Source of the DNA: an uncultured Oscillospiraceae bacterium
GTDB taxonomy: Bacteria > Bacillota > Clostridia > Oscillospirales > Oscillospiraceae
Direction: 5' to 3'
DNA: 64,000 nucleotides
Assembly: GCA_934636865.1 (NCBI GenBank)
Contig: CAKUBI010000005.1
Span: forward strand, 22,908 to 86,907
The notes beneath the pieces are model-generated. The model was not told the DNA's origin and did no database searches. It saw only the letters and a program-made list of their open reading frames with translations. A program made the translations under genes and the position numbers. How positions within the stretch are numbered: the stretch's first letter is position 1; every line of letters starts with the position of its first letter. Below, piece by piece: positions 33,687 to 41,362 of this stretch.

Positions 33687-34388
33687 TTACCGGTTCAGTT
33701 TGGCGTCTCTCAGGCGCTCGGCCTGCGCGGGACGAAGATACACGGGCAGAAGCGCCTGCGCGCTCACGGCTTCGCCGCGCGCATAGGCGCGCCCGGCCGC
33801 AAGGCCGACGCCGACGGCATTCTGGTATAAAAGCGCCGCGGGCGCGAGCGAGCAGGGAACGCCGTGCTCTGCGAGGTAACGCCGGCACAGCGCGCCGCCG
33901 TCGCCAAGCACCGTGATGCGGCGCGCTTCGCCCGCAAGCTCGCTTGCGAGTTCCTCGAGTGCGATCGCGCGGTCGGCGCAAAGGCGCGTGAGCGCGCCGT
34001 CCTTCGCTTCAAAAACGGCGTTATAGACCTGGCTGCGGCGCGCGTCCATCGCGCCGACGATCAGCCCGTCGATATGGGAGACGTTTTCGGCCATGGCCTC
34101 GAGCGTTGAAACGCCGACGCACGGCTTGTCTGCCGCCCAGGCAAGGCCTTTGACCGCCGCGATGCCGATGCGAAGGCCCGTAAAAGAGCCCGGTCCCGCC
34201 GCGATGGCGACGGCGTTGATGGTGTCAAGCGTCAGCTCCGCGTTTTTGAGCATCGCGTCCACCATGGGAAGGAGCGTGCGGCTGTGCGTCAGCCCTGTGC
34301 ACTGGTAGGCGGAGGCGAGCGGCGCGCCGTTTTCCACCACCGCGCAGGAAACGCTTTTGGCGGACGTTTCCAGAGCGAGAATTTTCAT
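33687..34388 (-). CDS. tsaB: tRNA t6A37 threonylcarbamoyl transferase component TsaB
   Basis: 233 residues of the ASKHA fold: MKILALETSAKSVSCAVVENG, THSRTLLPMVDAML, and AIAAGPGSFTGLRIGIAAVKGLAWA are hallmark TsaB motifs. It scaffolds TsaD in making t6A at position 37 of ANN-decoding tRNAs. The true start is 34388; the frame extends upstream without homology. Its ATG overlaps the tsaE stop (ATGA), so the two are translationally coupled. The C-terminal ~100 residues are Ala/Arg-rich and less conserved, as is usual. Confidence 0.94.
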   Translation of the reverse strand: MKILALETSAKSVSCAVVENGAPLASAYQCTGLTHSRTLLPMVDAMLKNAELTLDTINAVAIAAGPGSFTGLRIGIAAVKGLAWAADKPCVGVSTLEAMAENVSHIDGLIVGAMDARRSQVYNAVFEAKDGALTRLCADRAIALEELASELAGEARRITVLGDGGALCRRYLAEHGVPCSLAPAALLYQNAVGVGLAAGRAYARGEAVSAQALLPVYLRPAQAERLRDAKLNR

Positions 34389-34813
34389 GCGAATCGACCT
34401 CCCGTGACCGTGATGACGCGCGAATCCTCGCCCTGCGCGCCGCGCGCGATATCGACAAAGACCGTGCCCTCGGGCAGCGCGTCGGATACGCGCTCGCTCC
34501 ACTCCACGGCGCACACGCCGCCGCGGGCAAGGTAATCGTCCCAGCCGATGTCAAAGAGCTCCTCCGACGAGCCGAGACGGTACATATCAAAGTGGAAGAG
34601 GGGCGTTTTCCCCTCGTACTCGTTCACGATGGTGAACGTGGGGCTCGTGACGCGGCCGCGGCAGCCGAGCCCGCGTGCAAGACCGCGCGTAAAGGCCGTT
34701 TTGCCCATGCCGAGCGAGCCTGTATAGGCCAGCACGTCGCCGGGGCGAAGCTTACCGGCGAGCATTTCGCCGAAATGCTCCGTCTCCTCCGCGCTGTGTG
34801 ACAAAAACTGCAT
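34385..34813 (-). CDS. tsaE: tRNA t6A37 biosynthesis ATPase TsaE
   Basis: 142 residues. Walker A GSLGMGKTAFTRGLARGLG, then VTSPTFTIVNEYEG, LFHFDMYRLGSSEELFDIGWDDYL and VCAVEWSERVSDALPEG, all family hallmarks. TsaE drives the TsaBD complex with ATP. Start 34813 has AGGAGG 7 nt upstream. It is the first gene of the tsaE-tsaB(-upp) group, behind a divergent promoter shared with the RodA/FtsW-type gene. Confidence 0.95.
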   Translation of the reverse strand: MQFLSHSAEETEHFGEMLAGKLRPGDVLAYTGSLGMGKTAFTRGLARGLGCRGRVTSPTFTIVNEYEGKTPLFHFDMYRLGSSEELFDIGWDDYLARGGVCAVEWSERVSDALPEGTVFVDIARGAQGEDSRVITVTGGRFA

Positions 34814-34854
34814 GGCTTCGCCTCCTGATCCCATTCTAACCCATATTACCAAAC

Positions 34855-34883
34855 AGTATAGCACAGCGCGCCCGGCTTTACAA
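34855..34883 (-). promoter_or_regulatory. promoter of tsaE
   Basis: On the minus strand TTGTAA (34883-34878), 17 nt, then extended -10 TGC-TATACT (-10 at 34860-34855). Confidence 0.75.
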
Positions 34884-34915
34884 TTCCTTTTCCGCGGATT
34901 TCCGGCAAAAGTGCG

Positions 34916-34944
34916 TTTACAGGCGCATGAAATTGTGCTACAAT
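34916..34944 (+). promoter_or_regulatory. promoter of the RodA/FtsW-type gene
   Basis: TTTACA (34916-34921), 17 nt, TACAAT (34939-34944), 35 nt before the ATG. Confidence 0.75.
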
Positions 34945-34979
34945 ACATCGAAAACTTTGTGCGAAAGGAGCGTGACGCG

Positions 34980-36164
34980 ATGGGAAGGATCCGCGCGTTT
35001 TTAAGCGACGTGGTGCGCCAGTCGGACCTCGTGCTGCTGGCGCTGTGTGTGACCTCCACGCTCTTTGGCATGGTGCTCATCGCGAGCGCCACCTATTACC
35101 GCCACACGATGCGCTATGTGATGGTGCAGGGCTTCGGGCTGTTTCTCGGCGTGCTGCTCTATTTCTTCCTTTCGGCGGTCGATGTGGGCGAACTGAGCAA
35201 AAAGTGGAAGTGGCTGCTGGGCTTCAACGTCGTCTTTATCCTGCTGCTGCGCTCGCCCTTCGGTCTTGCGCGCGGCGGCAACCGCGCCTGGCTCGGCGTG
35301 AACGACATCGGCGAAAGGCTCGGCGTTAAATTTCTGGAGGACTTCCCCATCACCGTCCAGCCCGCCGAGATCGTGAAGATCACCTTCATCATCCTGCTGG
35401 CGCGCCAGCTCGCGCTGCTCTCGGAAAAGCGCGACCTCACGCGCCTTGCGAATGTCATCCAGCCCACGGCGCACGCGGGGCTCATGTTCCTCTTTTACTA
35501 TGTGATCTCCAAGGACGCGGGCAGCGGGCTTGTATACCTGTTCGTATTTGTCTGTATGGCGTTTGCCGCGGGCTTTGCCCTGCGGTGGATATTCCTCGGC
35601 GTCGGCGGCGCGGTGGGCGGCTTTCTGGCCGCGTGGAACCTGAACCTGCTGCGCGGCGACTGGTACGGGCGCATCAAGGTTATTCTGGACCACAGCTACG
35701 ACGTGCAGGGCAAGGGCTTCCAGCAGACGCGCGGTCTGCTGGCCCTCGGCTCGGGCGGGCTGACGGGGCAGGGGCTGTTCCACGGCACGCAGACGCAGTC
35801 GTCCTCCAAGTGGAGCCTTCCCGAGCGGCAGACGGACTTCATCTTCTGCGTCTGCGGCGAGGAGCTGGGCTTTATCGGGTGTCTTCTTGTCATCATCCTG
35901 CTGCTGGCCATCATCGTGCGCTGCCTGATCGTGGCGCGCGAAGCGCCCGCGCGCATGGAGAGCCTTGTGTGCGTCGGCATGGCGGGAATGCTCATTTTCC
36001 AGACCATCGCGAACATCGGCATGTGCCTTTTTCTCCTGCCGGTCGTCGGGCTGACGCTGCCGTTTTTCAGCTACGGCGGCTCGTCGGTCGTCACGCTGTT
36101 CGCGGCGATGGGCGTGGTGTCTGGCATCAAGAAGCGGTCGCGGCCGGAGTGGCTCGTGAACTAA
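34980..36164 (+). CDS. FtsW/RodA/SpoVE family SEDS protein
   Basis: 394 residues with about ten membrane helices. SEDS motifs are clear: the extracellular loop region (FLEDFPITVQPAEIVKITFIILLARQLA, containing the catalytic-loop Q-P-x-E), SGGLTGQGLFHGTQTQSSSKWSLPERQTDFIFCVCGEELGFIG, and VVGLTLPFFSYGGSS near the end. SEDS proteins polymerise peptidoglycan glycan strands with a class B PBP. Start 34980 has AAGGAG 9 nt upstream. No PBP lies beside it, so assignment to elongation (RodA), division (FtsW) or sporulation (SpoVE) is open. Confidence 0.92.
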   Translation: MGRIRAFLSDVVRQSDLVLLALCVTSTLFGMVLIASATYYRHTMRYVMVQGFGLFLGVLLYFFLSAVDVGELSKKWKWLLGFNVVFILLLRSPFGLARGGNRAWLGVNDIGERLGVKFLEDFPITVQPAEIVKITFIILLARQLALLSEKRDLTRLANVIQPTAHAGLMFLFYYVISKDAGSGLVYLFVFVCMAFAAGFALRWIFLGVGGAVGGFLAAWNLNLLRGDWYGRIKVILDHSYDVQGKGFQQTRGLLALGSGGLTGQGLFHGTQTQSSSKWSLPERQTDFIFCVCGEELGFIGCLLVIILLLAIIVRCLIVAREAPARMESLVCVGMAGMLIFQTIANIGMCLFLLPVVGLTLPFFSYGGSSVVTLFAAMGVVSGIKKRSRPEWLVN

Positions 36165-36169
36165 CGTTT

Positions 36170-36207
36170 CAAAAGCGAGGATTCTCACATGAGAATCCTC
36201 GCTTTTG
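36170..36207. terminator. long perfect palindromic terminator
   Basis: An 18-bp perfect inverted repeat (36170-36187 and 36190-36207; CAAAAGCGAGGATTCTCA) with a 2-nt centre. It starts five nt after the SEDS gene stop and works in either direction. Confidence 0.9.
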
Positions 36208-36269
36208 AGTTGGGGAGCGCATTTCGCTCTGTGCCTCGCCATAGGCTCGACACTCGCTTCATGAGAAGA

Positions 36270-36302
36270 GTTTTTTGGCACGCGCATGTCGCGCCAAAAA
36301 AC
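36270..36302. repeat. inverted repeat downstream of dinB
   Basis: GTTTTTTGGC (36270-36279) and GCCAAAAAAC (36293-36302) enclose a GC-rich loop that can pair internally. A second hairpin, TTTCGCGCC-TGCG-GGCGCGAAA, follows at 36315-36336. These lie between the dinB stop (36394, minus) and the SEDS terminator, and one may terminate dinB. Confidence 0.5.
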
Positions 36303-36332
36303 GATTCAAATTTATTTCGCGCCTGCGGGCGC

Positions 36333-36385
36333 GAAAGTCTGCGACGCTTTTTTGCGTACCTCTTGCGGATGAAAGTCTGCGACGC
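36333..36385. repeat. 15-bp direct repeat pair
   Basis: GAAAGTCTGCGACGC occurs at 36333-36347 and again at 36371-36385, 38 bp apart, just after the dinB stop. The cause may be a small tandem duplication. Confidence 0.6.
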
Positions 36386-36393
36386 GGTTTGGA

Positions 36394-37611
36394 CTATTCG
36401 AGCTCCTTTGTGCCGCCGCCGATGGTGTCTTCGCCGGCGCCGTAGGAGATGACGCCGCGGCCGAATTTTTTGCGCAGCGTGTCCATCGCGGACTCGACGG
36501 CCTCCTGCTTTTCCTGCTGCTTATCATCTGCACCGAAGAGGTCCATCTGGCGATAGGACTGCGCTTCCTCCGTCAGATGCAGCGCCGTGACCGAGAGCAG
36601 CCGGATGGGGTCTGGCGCTTTCCAGAGTTCCTTGGCAAGGCGGAGGGCCGTGTCGTTGATCTCGCGCATCAGATGCGTGCTGTGGCTCAGCATCGTCTGG
36701 CGGGAAAAGACCTGAAAGCGGCTGTTCTTGATGCCGACCTGCACGCCGCCGCAGTAGAGCCCGTGGCGCCGTAGGCGCATGGCCACGCTGTCGGAGAGCA
36801 GCGAAATGCCGCGCTGCACCTCGTCCCAGCGCGTCAGGTCGCGGCGGAAGGTCGTCGAATTGCCGACGGATTTGATCGGCTCGCGGTCAGCCTCCCCGCG
36901 CACGGGGGAGGTATCAAGACCATTGGCGTAGCGGTAGAGCTGCGCGCCCATCTTGCCCATCAGCGTTTCGAGCATCTCCTCGCTGCACTTACTCAGCTCG
37001 CCGATGGTGCGCACGCCGTAGCGCCCGAGCAGCTCCTGCGCGCTGCGCCCGACGAACAGAAGGTCACCCACCGGCAGGGGATAGACGATCTCCTGCCAGT
37101 TTTCGCGCGCGATGACGGTCGTGGCGTCGGGCTTTTTATAGTCGCTGCCGAGTTTGGCAAAGACCTTGTTGAACGACACGCCGACCGAGATCGTTAGCCC
37201 GAACTCGCGCCGGATACGCTCGCGCAGCGTGTCGGCGAGCGTGCGTGCGTCCATGCCGAAAAGGTGCAGGGAATTGGTCACGTCCAGCCAGCTCTCGTCG
37301 ATGCCGAACGGCTCGACAAGGTCGGTGTATTCGCCGTAAACGGCGTTGATCTTTTTGGAGTACTCGGCGTAGAGCCGGTGGTGCGGCGGCAGCAGGATCA
37401 GGCCGGGGCACTTCTGCCGGGCCTTCCAGATCGTCTCCGCCGTTTTGACGCCGCAGCGCTTGGCCGGTTCGTTTTTGGCCAGAATGATGCCGTGGCGCTC
37501 CGTCGGGTCGCCGCAGACCGCGACGGGCAGCGCCCTGAGCTCAGGATGGCTCAAAAGCTCGCAGGAGGCGTAAAAGCAGTTGCAGTCGCAGTGCAGGATG
37601 ATGCGGTCCAT
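36394..37611 (-). CDS. dinB: Y-family DNA polymerase IV
   Basis: 405 residues. Palm motif LHCDCNCFYASCE with the first catalytic Asp, and PFGIDESWLDVT with the second acidic pair; GVSFNKVFAKLGSDYKKPDATTVI is the family DNA-binding segment. A helix-hairpin-helix thumb (LLGRYGVRTIGELSKC) and little-finger domain follow. QMDLF near residue 372 fits the beta-clamp binding motif. It carries out error-prone translesion synthesis. Start 37611 has GAGGTGA 6 nt upstream; a GTG three codons earlier overlaps it. No LexA-type box was recognised nearby. Confidence 0.95.
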   Translation of the reverse strand: MDRIILHCDCNCFYASCELLSHPELRALPVAVCGDPTERHGIILAKNEPAKRCGVKTAETIWKARQKCPGLILLPPHHRLYAEYSKKINAVYGEYTDLVEPFGIDESWLDVTNSLHLFGMDARTLADTLRERIRREFGLTISVGVSFNKVFAKLGSDYKKPDATTVIARENWQEIVYPLPVGDLLFVGRSAQELLGRYGVRTIGELSKCSEEMLETLMGKMGAQLYRYANGLDTSPVRGEADREPIKSVGNSTTFRRDLTRWDEVQRGISLLSDSVAMRLRRHGLYCGGVQVGIKNSRFQVFSRQTMLSHSTHLMREINDTALRLAKELWKAPDPIRLLSVTALHLTEEAQSYRQMDLFGADDKQQEKQEAVESAMDTLRKKFGRGVISYGAGEDTIGGGTKELE

Positions 37612-37677
37612 CGCGTTCACCTCGTTTCAGCAGCAGTTTACCACAGAATACGGTATAGAACAAGCGTTTCAAAAGAA

Positions 37678-37708
37678 AAAGCGTCCGGCAGAGCCTGCCG
37701 GACGCTTT
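37678..37708. terminator. terminator of coaW
   Basis: AAAGCGTCCGGCAG (37678-37691) pairs with 37695-37708 over AGC; T-rich on the minus strand (TTTTTCTTTTG), 11 nt after the coaW stop. Confidence 0.9.
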
Positions 37709-37719
37709 CTGCGTCAGAT

Positions 37720-38550
37720 TCAGTTTCCGTTCACGCTGTGCAGCGCCGCGCCGATGGCGGTTGCAAACGTGGCGTTTTCGGGAATAATAAAGTCCACGCC
37801 GTAGAGCTGCTTGAACAGCTCGAACGTCGATCTCGCGGGCGGCAGCATCGTCAGCGCGCCTGTGAGCACGACCGTGTCCGTGCCGCAGCACTTGCACGCG
37901 AGCACCGACATCGTGCCGATGGACTGCAGAACGAGATTGACGATGCCGAGCATCTTGTCTGACGGCGTCGCGTCGTCGGCGACCTTGGCGAAGTTCGCCG
38001 CCGTGGCCTCGGGCGGAAGGTCGCCCACCTGCTCGCGGGAAAGGTCGGCCATCGTCAGGTCGATGTGGCTGAGATCGCCGTCCTGGCAGAGCTTGCGGAT
38101 GAGCGCGTACTGGTGCACGCCGGTCGTCAGCGAGCTTAAGCCTGCGAGCGTGCCGCCGCCCACGCCGCTGCCGATCAGGTGGCGCACCTCCTGGCCCTTG
38201 CAGGCCCAGAGGAAGGACGTGCCCGTACCCATGCTCACAACGACCGCGTGGTCCTTGCCCGAGAGGGCGAGACCGCCTGCGCCGACGGAGGGGAACTCAA
38301 GGACCTTGATGGTCTTTACGCCGTAAATGTCGCCGTCCACATACGAAGAGCCCACGCCCGTGAGCGCGATGTGGCGGATATCGGAAAGCTGCAGGTCGTG
38401 CGTCGTGAGGAAGTTACCCATCGCGCCGTAGAGCGAGGTGAGCGGGTCCTCGGCCTTGACGCGCAGCATGTCAATGACCGAAAGGTCGGGGGCAAGACCG
38501 ACGATCTTCGTGGAAGAGCCGCCGATGTCGATGCCTAAGATAACACCCAT
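37720..38550 (-). CDS. coaW: type II pantothenate kinase
   Basis: 276 residues of the ASKHA-fold eukaryote/staphylococcus-like pantothenate kinase, which starts CoA synthesis. Phosphate 1 motif ILGIDIGGSSTKIVGL, VVVSMGTGTSFLW, the glycine-rich HLIGSGVGGGTLAGLSSLT, and VVLTGALTMLPP (adenosine motif) are visible. TGVGSSYVDG resembles the catalytic region. Type II enzymes are usually insensitive to CoA feedback. It is a single gene with its own terminator, upstream of dinB on the same strand. Confidence 0.92.
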   Translation of the reverse strand: MGVILGIDIGGSSTKIVGLAPDLSVIDMLRVKAEDPLTSLYGAMGNFLTTHDLQLSDIRHIALTGVGSSYVDGDIYGVKTIKVLEFPSVGAGGLALSGKDHAVVVSMGTGTSFLWACKGQEVRHLIGSGVGGGTLAGLSSLTTGVHQYALIRKLCQDGDLSHIDLTMADLSREQVGDLPPEATAANFAKVADDATPSDKMLGIVNLVLQSIGTMSVLACKCCGTDTVVLTGALTMLPPARSTFELFKQLYGVDFIIPENATFATAIGAALHSVNGN

Positions 38551-38608
38551 GATAAGATGCTCCGTTTCTATTTTTCTGTGTCCGCGCCCGCGCGGTTTGC
38601 TTTATCAT

Positions 38609-38633
38609 AGGGGACAGGCCGCGTAAAGTCAAG
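38609..38633. repeat. 25-bp direct repeat, left copy
   Basis: This 25-bp segment, beginning AGGGGACAGGCCGCG and ending AAAGTCAAG, is repeated exactly at 39722-39746. The pair flanks the two-gene module between coaW and pncB. Confidence 0.85.
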
Positions 38634-38637
38634 TAAA

Positions 38638-38674
38638 AAAGCGGGCTGACAGACGAAAACGGTCAGCCCGCTTT
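38638..38674 (-). terminator. terminator of the small secreted protein gene
   Basis: AAAGCGGGCTGAC (38638-38650) pairs with GTCAGCCCGCTTT (38662-38674); the minus strand continues TTTTTTAC. Confidence 0.85.
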
Positions 38675-38729
38675 AGAATTGAATCAAAACGCGGCGGCAA
38701 GGGGGAACGATTCGATCTGACTTTCGGTT

Positions 38730-39026
38730 TTACTTCAAAGGACATAGAACGGAGTCGGTGTCTGTGTCGGGAACATCAAAAGAAAATTCCCTTGTTACTC
38801 CGTTTACTTCTTCTTTAATGGTAATTTTATTGCCTTGGCGGGTGAGAATAGAACTTTCGTTTTCACCAGATACGGTTATAGTGAGACCGGAGTTCCTTGA
38901 TGAACTGCGGCTGATTTTAAAGCTTTTACCGTCGATGACAACTGTTTCGACCTGAGAGGAAACATCGAAAATGCAGAGAACGGAAAGCATGGCAATGACC
39001 AAAAGGATCGAAATCGCTTTTTTCAT
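38730..39026 (-). CDS. small exported protein (98 aa), unknown function
   Basis: MKKAISILLVIAMLSVLCIFDVSS is a signal peptide or N-terminal anchor. The remaining ~70 residues are Ser/Thr/Asn-rich with beta propensity (ETVVIDGKSFKISRSS, LTITVSGENESSILTRQGNKITIKEEVNG). No family is recognised. Base composition is clearly more AT-rich than neighbouring genes. GAGGGAATTC lies just before the ATG. It follows an XRE-type regulator on the same strand inside a segment bounded by 25-bp direct repeats, so the two genes probably arrived together. Confidence 0.7.
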   Translation of the reverse strand: MKKAISILLVIAMLSVLCIFDVSSQVETVVIDGKSFKISRSSSRNSGLTITVSGENESSILTRQGNKITIKEEVNGVTREFSFDVPDTDTDSVLCPLK

Positions 39027-39138
39027 GATGAATTCCCTCCTTGATTGGATTTTAATAATTGATACCGGTCACGCCAATCGCAGATTTGCAGTATTTCGGA
39101 TGGTAAGTTTATAGTTTCCGCGAGTTTCAACTCCAACG

Positions 39139-39570
39139 TTACCATTCCAGATCGAATTCGTCTCCCTGCTCGGGGTCTAATGCTGTAACGTGAGTATCTT
39201 TGGTTGAAATTGCGGCGCTGTGTTGGCGCTCGGCGAGATAAGCGCCAAGGAAACAACCGATCACAAGGGTCAGTGCGGCAAGGGCTGCGATCAAAAGAAT
39301 GACTTTGCGGTTGGAAGCGTGCTGCCTGTTGATACTTGCGGGGGATGGCTCCCCGGCAGGGAGCGTCTGGGTGTTTTGGCAACCGAGAAGTTCGTCGATG
39401 CTTACTTGATACAGCTTGCTTATTGCCAGCAGATTGTCCGTTGTTGGAACCGCAATGCCCGATTCCCATTTGGAGATCGACTGACGGGAAATGTTTAATT
39501 TTTCTGCGACAGCTGCCTGCGACAGGCCGCGTTCTTTCCGCAGCAGTGTGAGCGTTTCGTGAAGTTCCAT
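39139..39570 (-). CDS. XRE-family regulator with transmembrane segment
   Basis: 143 residues. Residues 1-62 are a classic Cro/C1 helix-turn-helix (LTLLRKERGLSQAAVAEKLNISRQSISKWESGIAVPTTDNLLAISKLYQVSIDELLG). A linker leads to one membrane helix (VILLIAALAALTLVIGCFLGAYLA, about 90-113) and a short, acidic outer tail. Membrane-tethered XRE proteins of this form are common in Clostridia and often control a neighbouring small membrane or secreted protein, here the 98-residue gene 113 nt downstream. The sequence is AT-richer than the surroundings. Confidence 0.88.
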   Translation of the reverse strand: MELHETLTLLRKERGLSQAAVAEKLNISRQSISKWESGIAVPTTDNLLAISKLYQVSIDELLGCQNTQTLPAGEPSPASINRQHASNRKVILLIAALAALTLVIGCFLGAYLAERQHSAAISTKDTHVTALDPEQGDEFDLEW

Positions 39571-39721
39571 TTGTTCTCTCTTTCACTATTATTTTACAGA
39601 ATCTGGAGAAAAATGTAAGCCGCTTCGGGTTTACATCCTGTAACCGCCTGGTTGCGGCGGGCGCATATGCAGAGATTTTCTGCCTTGATTATATCAAATC
39701 CCCTCTAAACGTCAACCGAGA

Positions 39722-39746
39722 AGGGGACAGGCCGCGTAAAGTCAAG
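39722..39746. repeat. 25-bp direct repeat, right copy
   Basis: Exact copy of 38609-38633. Beyond it the sequence leads directly into the pncB promoter, so the ancestral gap was probably coaW-repeat-pncB. Confidence 0.85.
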
Positions 39747-39774
39747 CCGAAATGGGGAAAAACGTCCAAAAGCC

Positions 39775-39803
39775 TTGCTTTCTCTGGGCTCACAGGATAT
39801 AAT
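39775..39803 (+). promoter_or_regulatory. promoter of pncB
   Basis: TTGCTT (39775-39780), 17 nt, TATAAT (39798-39803), 52 nt before the ATG. Confidence 0.75.
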
Positions 39804-39855
39804 GCCCATATTACAAGGCGCGGCACAGTCCGCGCCGTGACACTATGAGGTGACT

Positions 39856-41304
39856 ATGAAGACCGATCAGAAGCTGAATATGACCATGCTCTGCGACTTT
39901 TACGAGCTGACCATGGGCAATGGTTACTTGAAAGCCGGATTCCAGGATCGCATTACCTATTTCGACGTTTATTTCCGCTCCGTGCCTGACGGCGGCGGCT
40001 ACGCCATCGCCGCAGGGCTCGACCAGCTGATCGACTATATCGAAGATTTGCACTTTGACGAGCAGGACATTGAATACCTCCGCGGCCGCAATATGTTCTG
40101 CGAGGAGTTCCTTGACTACCTTGCGAACTTCCACTTCAGCGGCGACATTTACGCCGTGCCCGAGGGCACGCCCGTGTTCCCGAAGGAGCCGATGGTCGTT
40201 GTGCGCGCGCCCGCGATCGAGGCGCAGCTGCTCGAGACCTTCGCCCTGCTGACCGTCAACCACCAGAGCCTGATCGCCACCAAGGCCAACCGCATCGTCC
40301 GTGCCGCCAAGGGCCGCGCCGTGATGGAGTTCGGCTCCCGCCGCGCGCAGGGCTCCGCCGCCGCCATTGACGGCGCGCGCGCCGCCTACATCGCCGGCTG
40401 CTGCGGCACCGCCTGCACCATTTCCGACCAGCTTTACGGCACGCCCGCGCTCGGCACGATGGCCCACGCCTGGGTGCAGATGTTCGACAACGAGTACGAC
40501 GCCTTTGCGACCTATTGCAAACTCTACCCGCAGAACGCCGTTCTGCTCGTGGACACCTATAATACGCTCAAATCCGGCATCCCGAACGCCATCAGGGCCT
40601 TCAACGATGTGCTGAAGCCCATGGGCATCAAAAAGTGCGGCATCCGCCTCGACAGCGGCGACATCGCCTACCTGTCCCGCAAGGCGCGCAAGATGCTCGA
40701 CGACGCGGGCTGGGAGAGCTGCACCATCACCGTTTCAAACTCGCTCGACGAGTACCTCATTCAGGATCTCTGGATGCAGGATGCGAAGATCGATGCCTTC
40801 GGCGTCGGCGAGCGTCTCATCACGGCCAAGAGCGAGCCGGTCTTCGGCTGCGTCTACAAGCTTGTCGCTGTGGAGAATGAAAAGGGCGAGGTCATCCCCA
40901 AGATCAAGATCAGCGAGAACGTCGGCAAGATCACGACGCCGCACTTTAAAAAGCTCTACCGCTTCTACGGCCGCGACACCGGCAAGGCCATCGCCGACTA
41001 TCTCACCGTTTACGACGAGACCGTGGACGACAGCCAGAACCTCGAGATCTTCGATCCCGACGCCACCTGGAAGCGCAAGGAGGTCTACCACTTCGAAGCG
41101 CGCGAGCTGCTCGTGCCCATTTATCTGAACGGCAAGCTCGTCTACAAGCGCCCCGGCATCGAGGAGATCAAGCGCTACTGCGCCGAGCAGGTCGATACCC
41201 TCTGGGATGAGGTCAAGCGCTTTGACAATCCGCACAACTACTATGTGGACCTCTCACAGAAGCTCTACGACATCAAAAACCATCTTCTGAACGAGAAGAA
41301 CTGA
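39856..41304 (+). CDS. pncB: nicotinate phosphoribosyltransferase
   Basis: 482 residues. MLCDFYELTMGNGYL starts the NAPRTase fold; ITYFDVYFRSVPDGGGYAIAAGLDQLIDY, EFGSRRAQGSAAAIDGARAAYIAG, GTMAHAWVQMF, and KKCGIRLDSGDIAYLSRKAR carry substrate and PRPP contacts; FGVGERLITAKSEPVFGCVYKLV follows. It converts nicotinate to nicotinate mononucleotide in NAD salvage. The start is ATG 39856; a GTG two codons earlier is part of the GAGGTGA ribosome site. Confidence 0.96.
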   Translation: MKTDQKLNMTMLCDFYELTMGNGYLKAGFQDRITYFDVYFRSVPDGGGYAIAAGLDQLIDYIEDLHFDEQDIEYLRGRNMFCEEFLDYLANFHFSGDIYAVPEGTPVFPKEPMVVVRAPAIEAQLLETFALLTVNHQSLIATKANRIVRAAKGRAVMEFGSRRAQGSAAAIDGARAAYIAGCCGTACTISDQLYGTPALGTMAHAWVQMFDNEYDAFATYCKLYPQNAVLLVDTYNTLKSGIPNAIRAFNDVLKPMGIKKCGIRLDSGDIAYLSRKARKMLDDAGWESCTITVSNSLDEYLIQDLWMQDAKIDAFGVGERLITAKSEPVFGCVYKLVAVENEKGEVIPKIKISENVGKITTPHFKKLYRFYGRDTGKAIADYLTVYDETVDDSQNLEIFDPDATWKRKEVYHFEARELLVPIYLNGKLVYKRPGIEEIKRYCAEQVDTLWDEVKRFDNPHNYYVDLSQKLYDIKNHLLNEKN

Positions 41305-41362
41305 CGCGCGCCGCCGCGCATGAAAACAGAAAAGGACACCGACCGGGGAGGATAGCGGGACA

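Noticed and set aside
36170..36385. CRISPR-like array
   Set aside because: Only two copies of a 15-bp repeat plus unrelated hairpins; spacing and repeat length do not fit a CRISPR array, and no cas gene is present.
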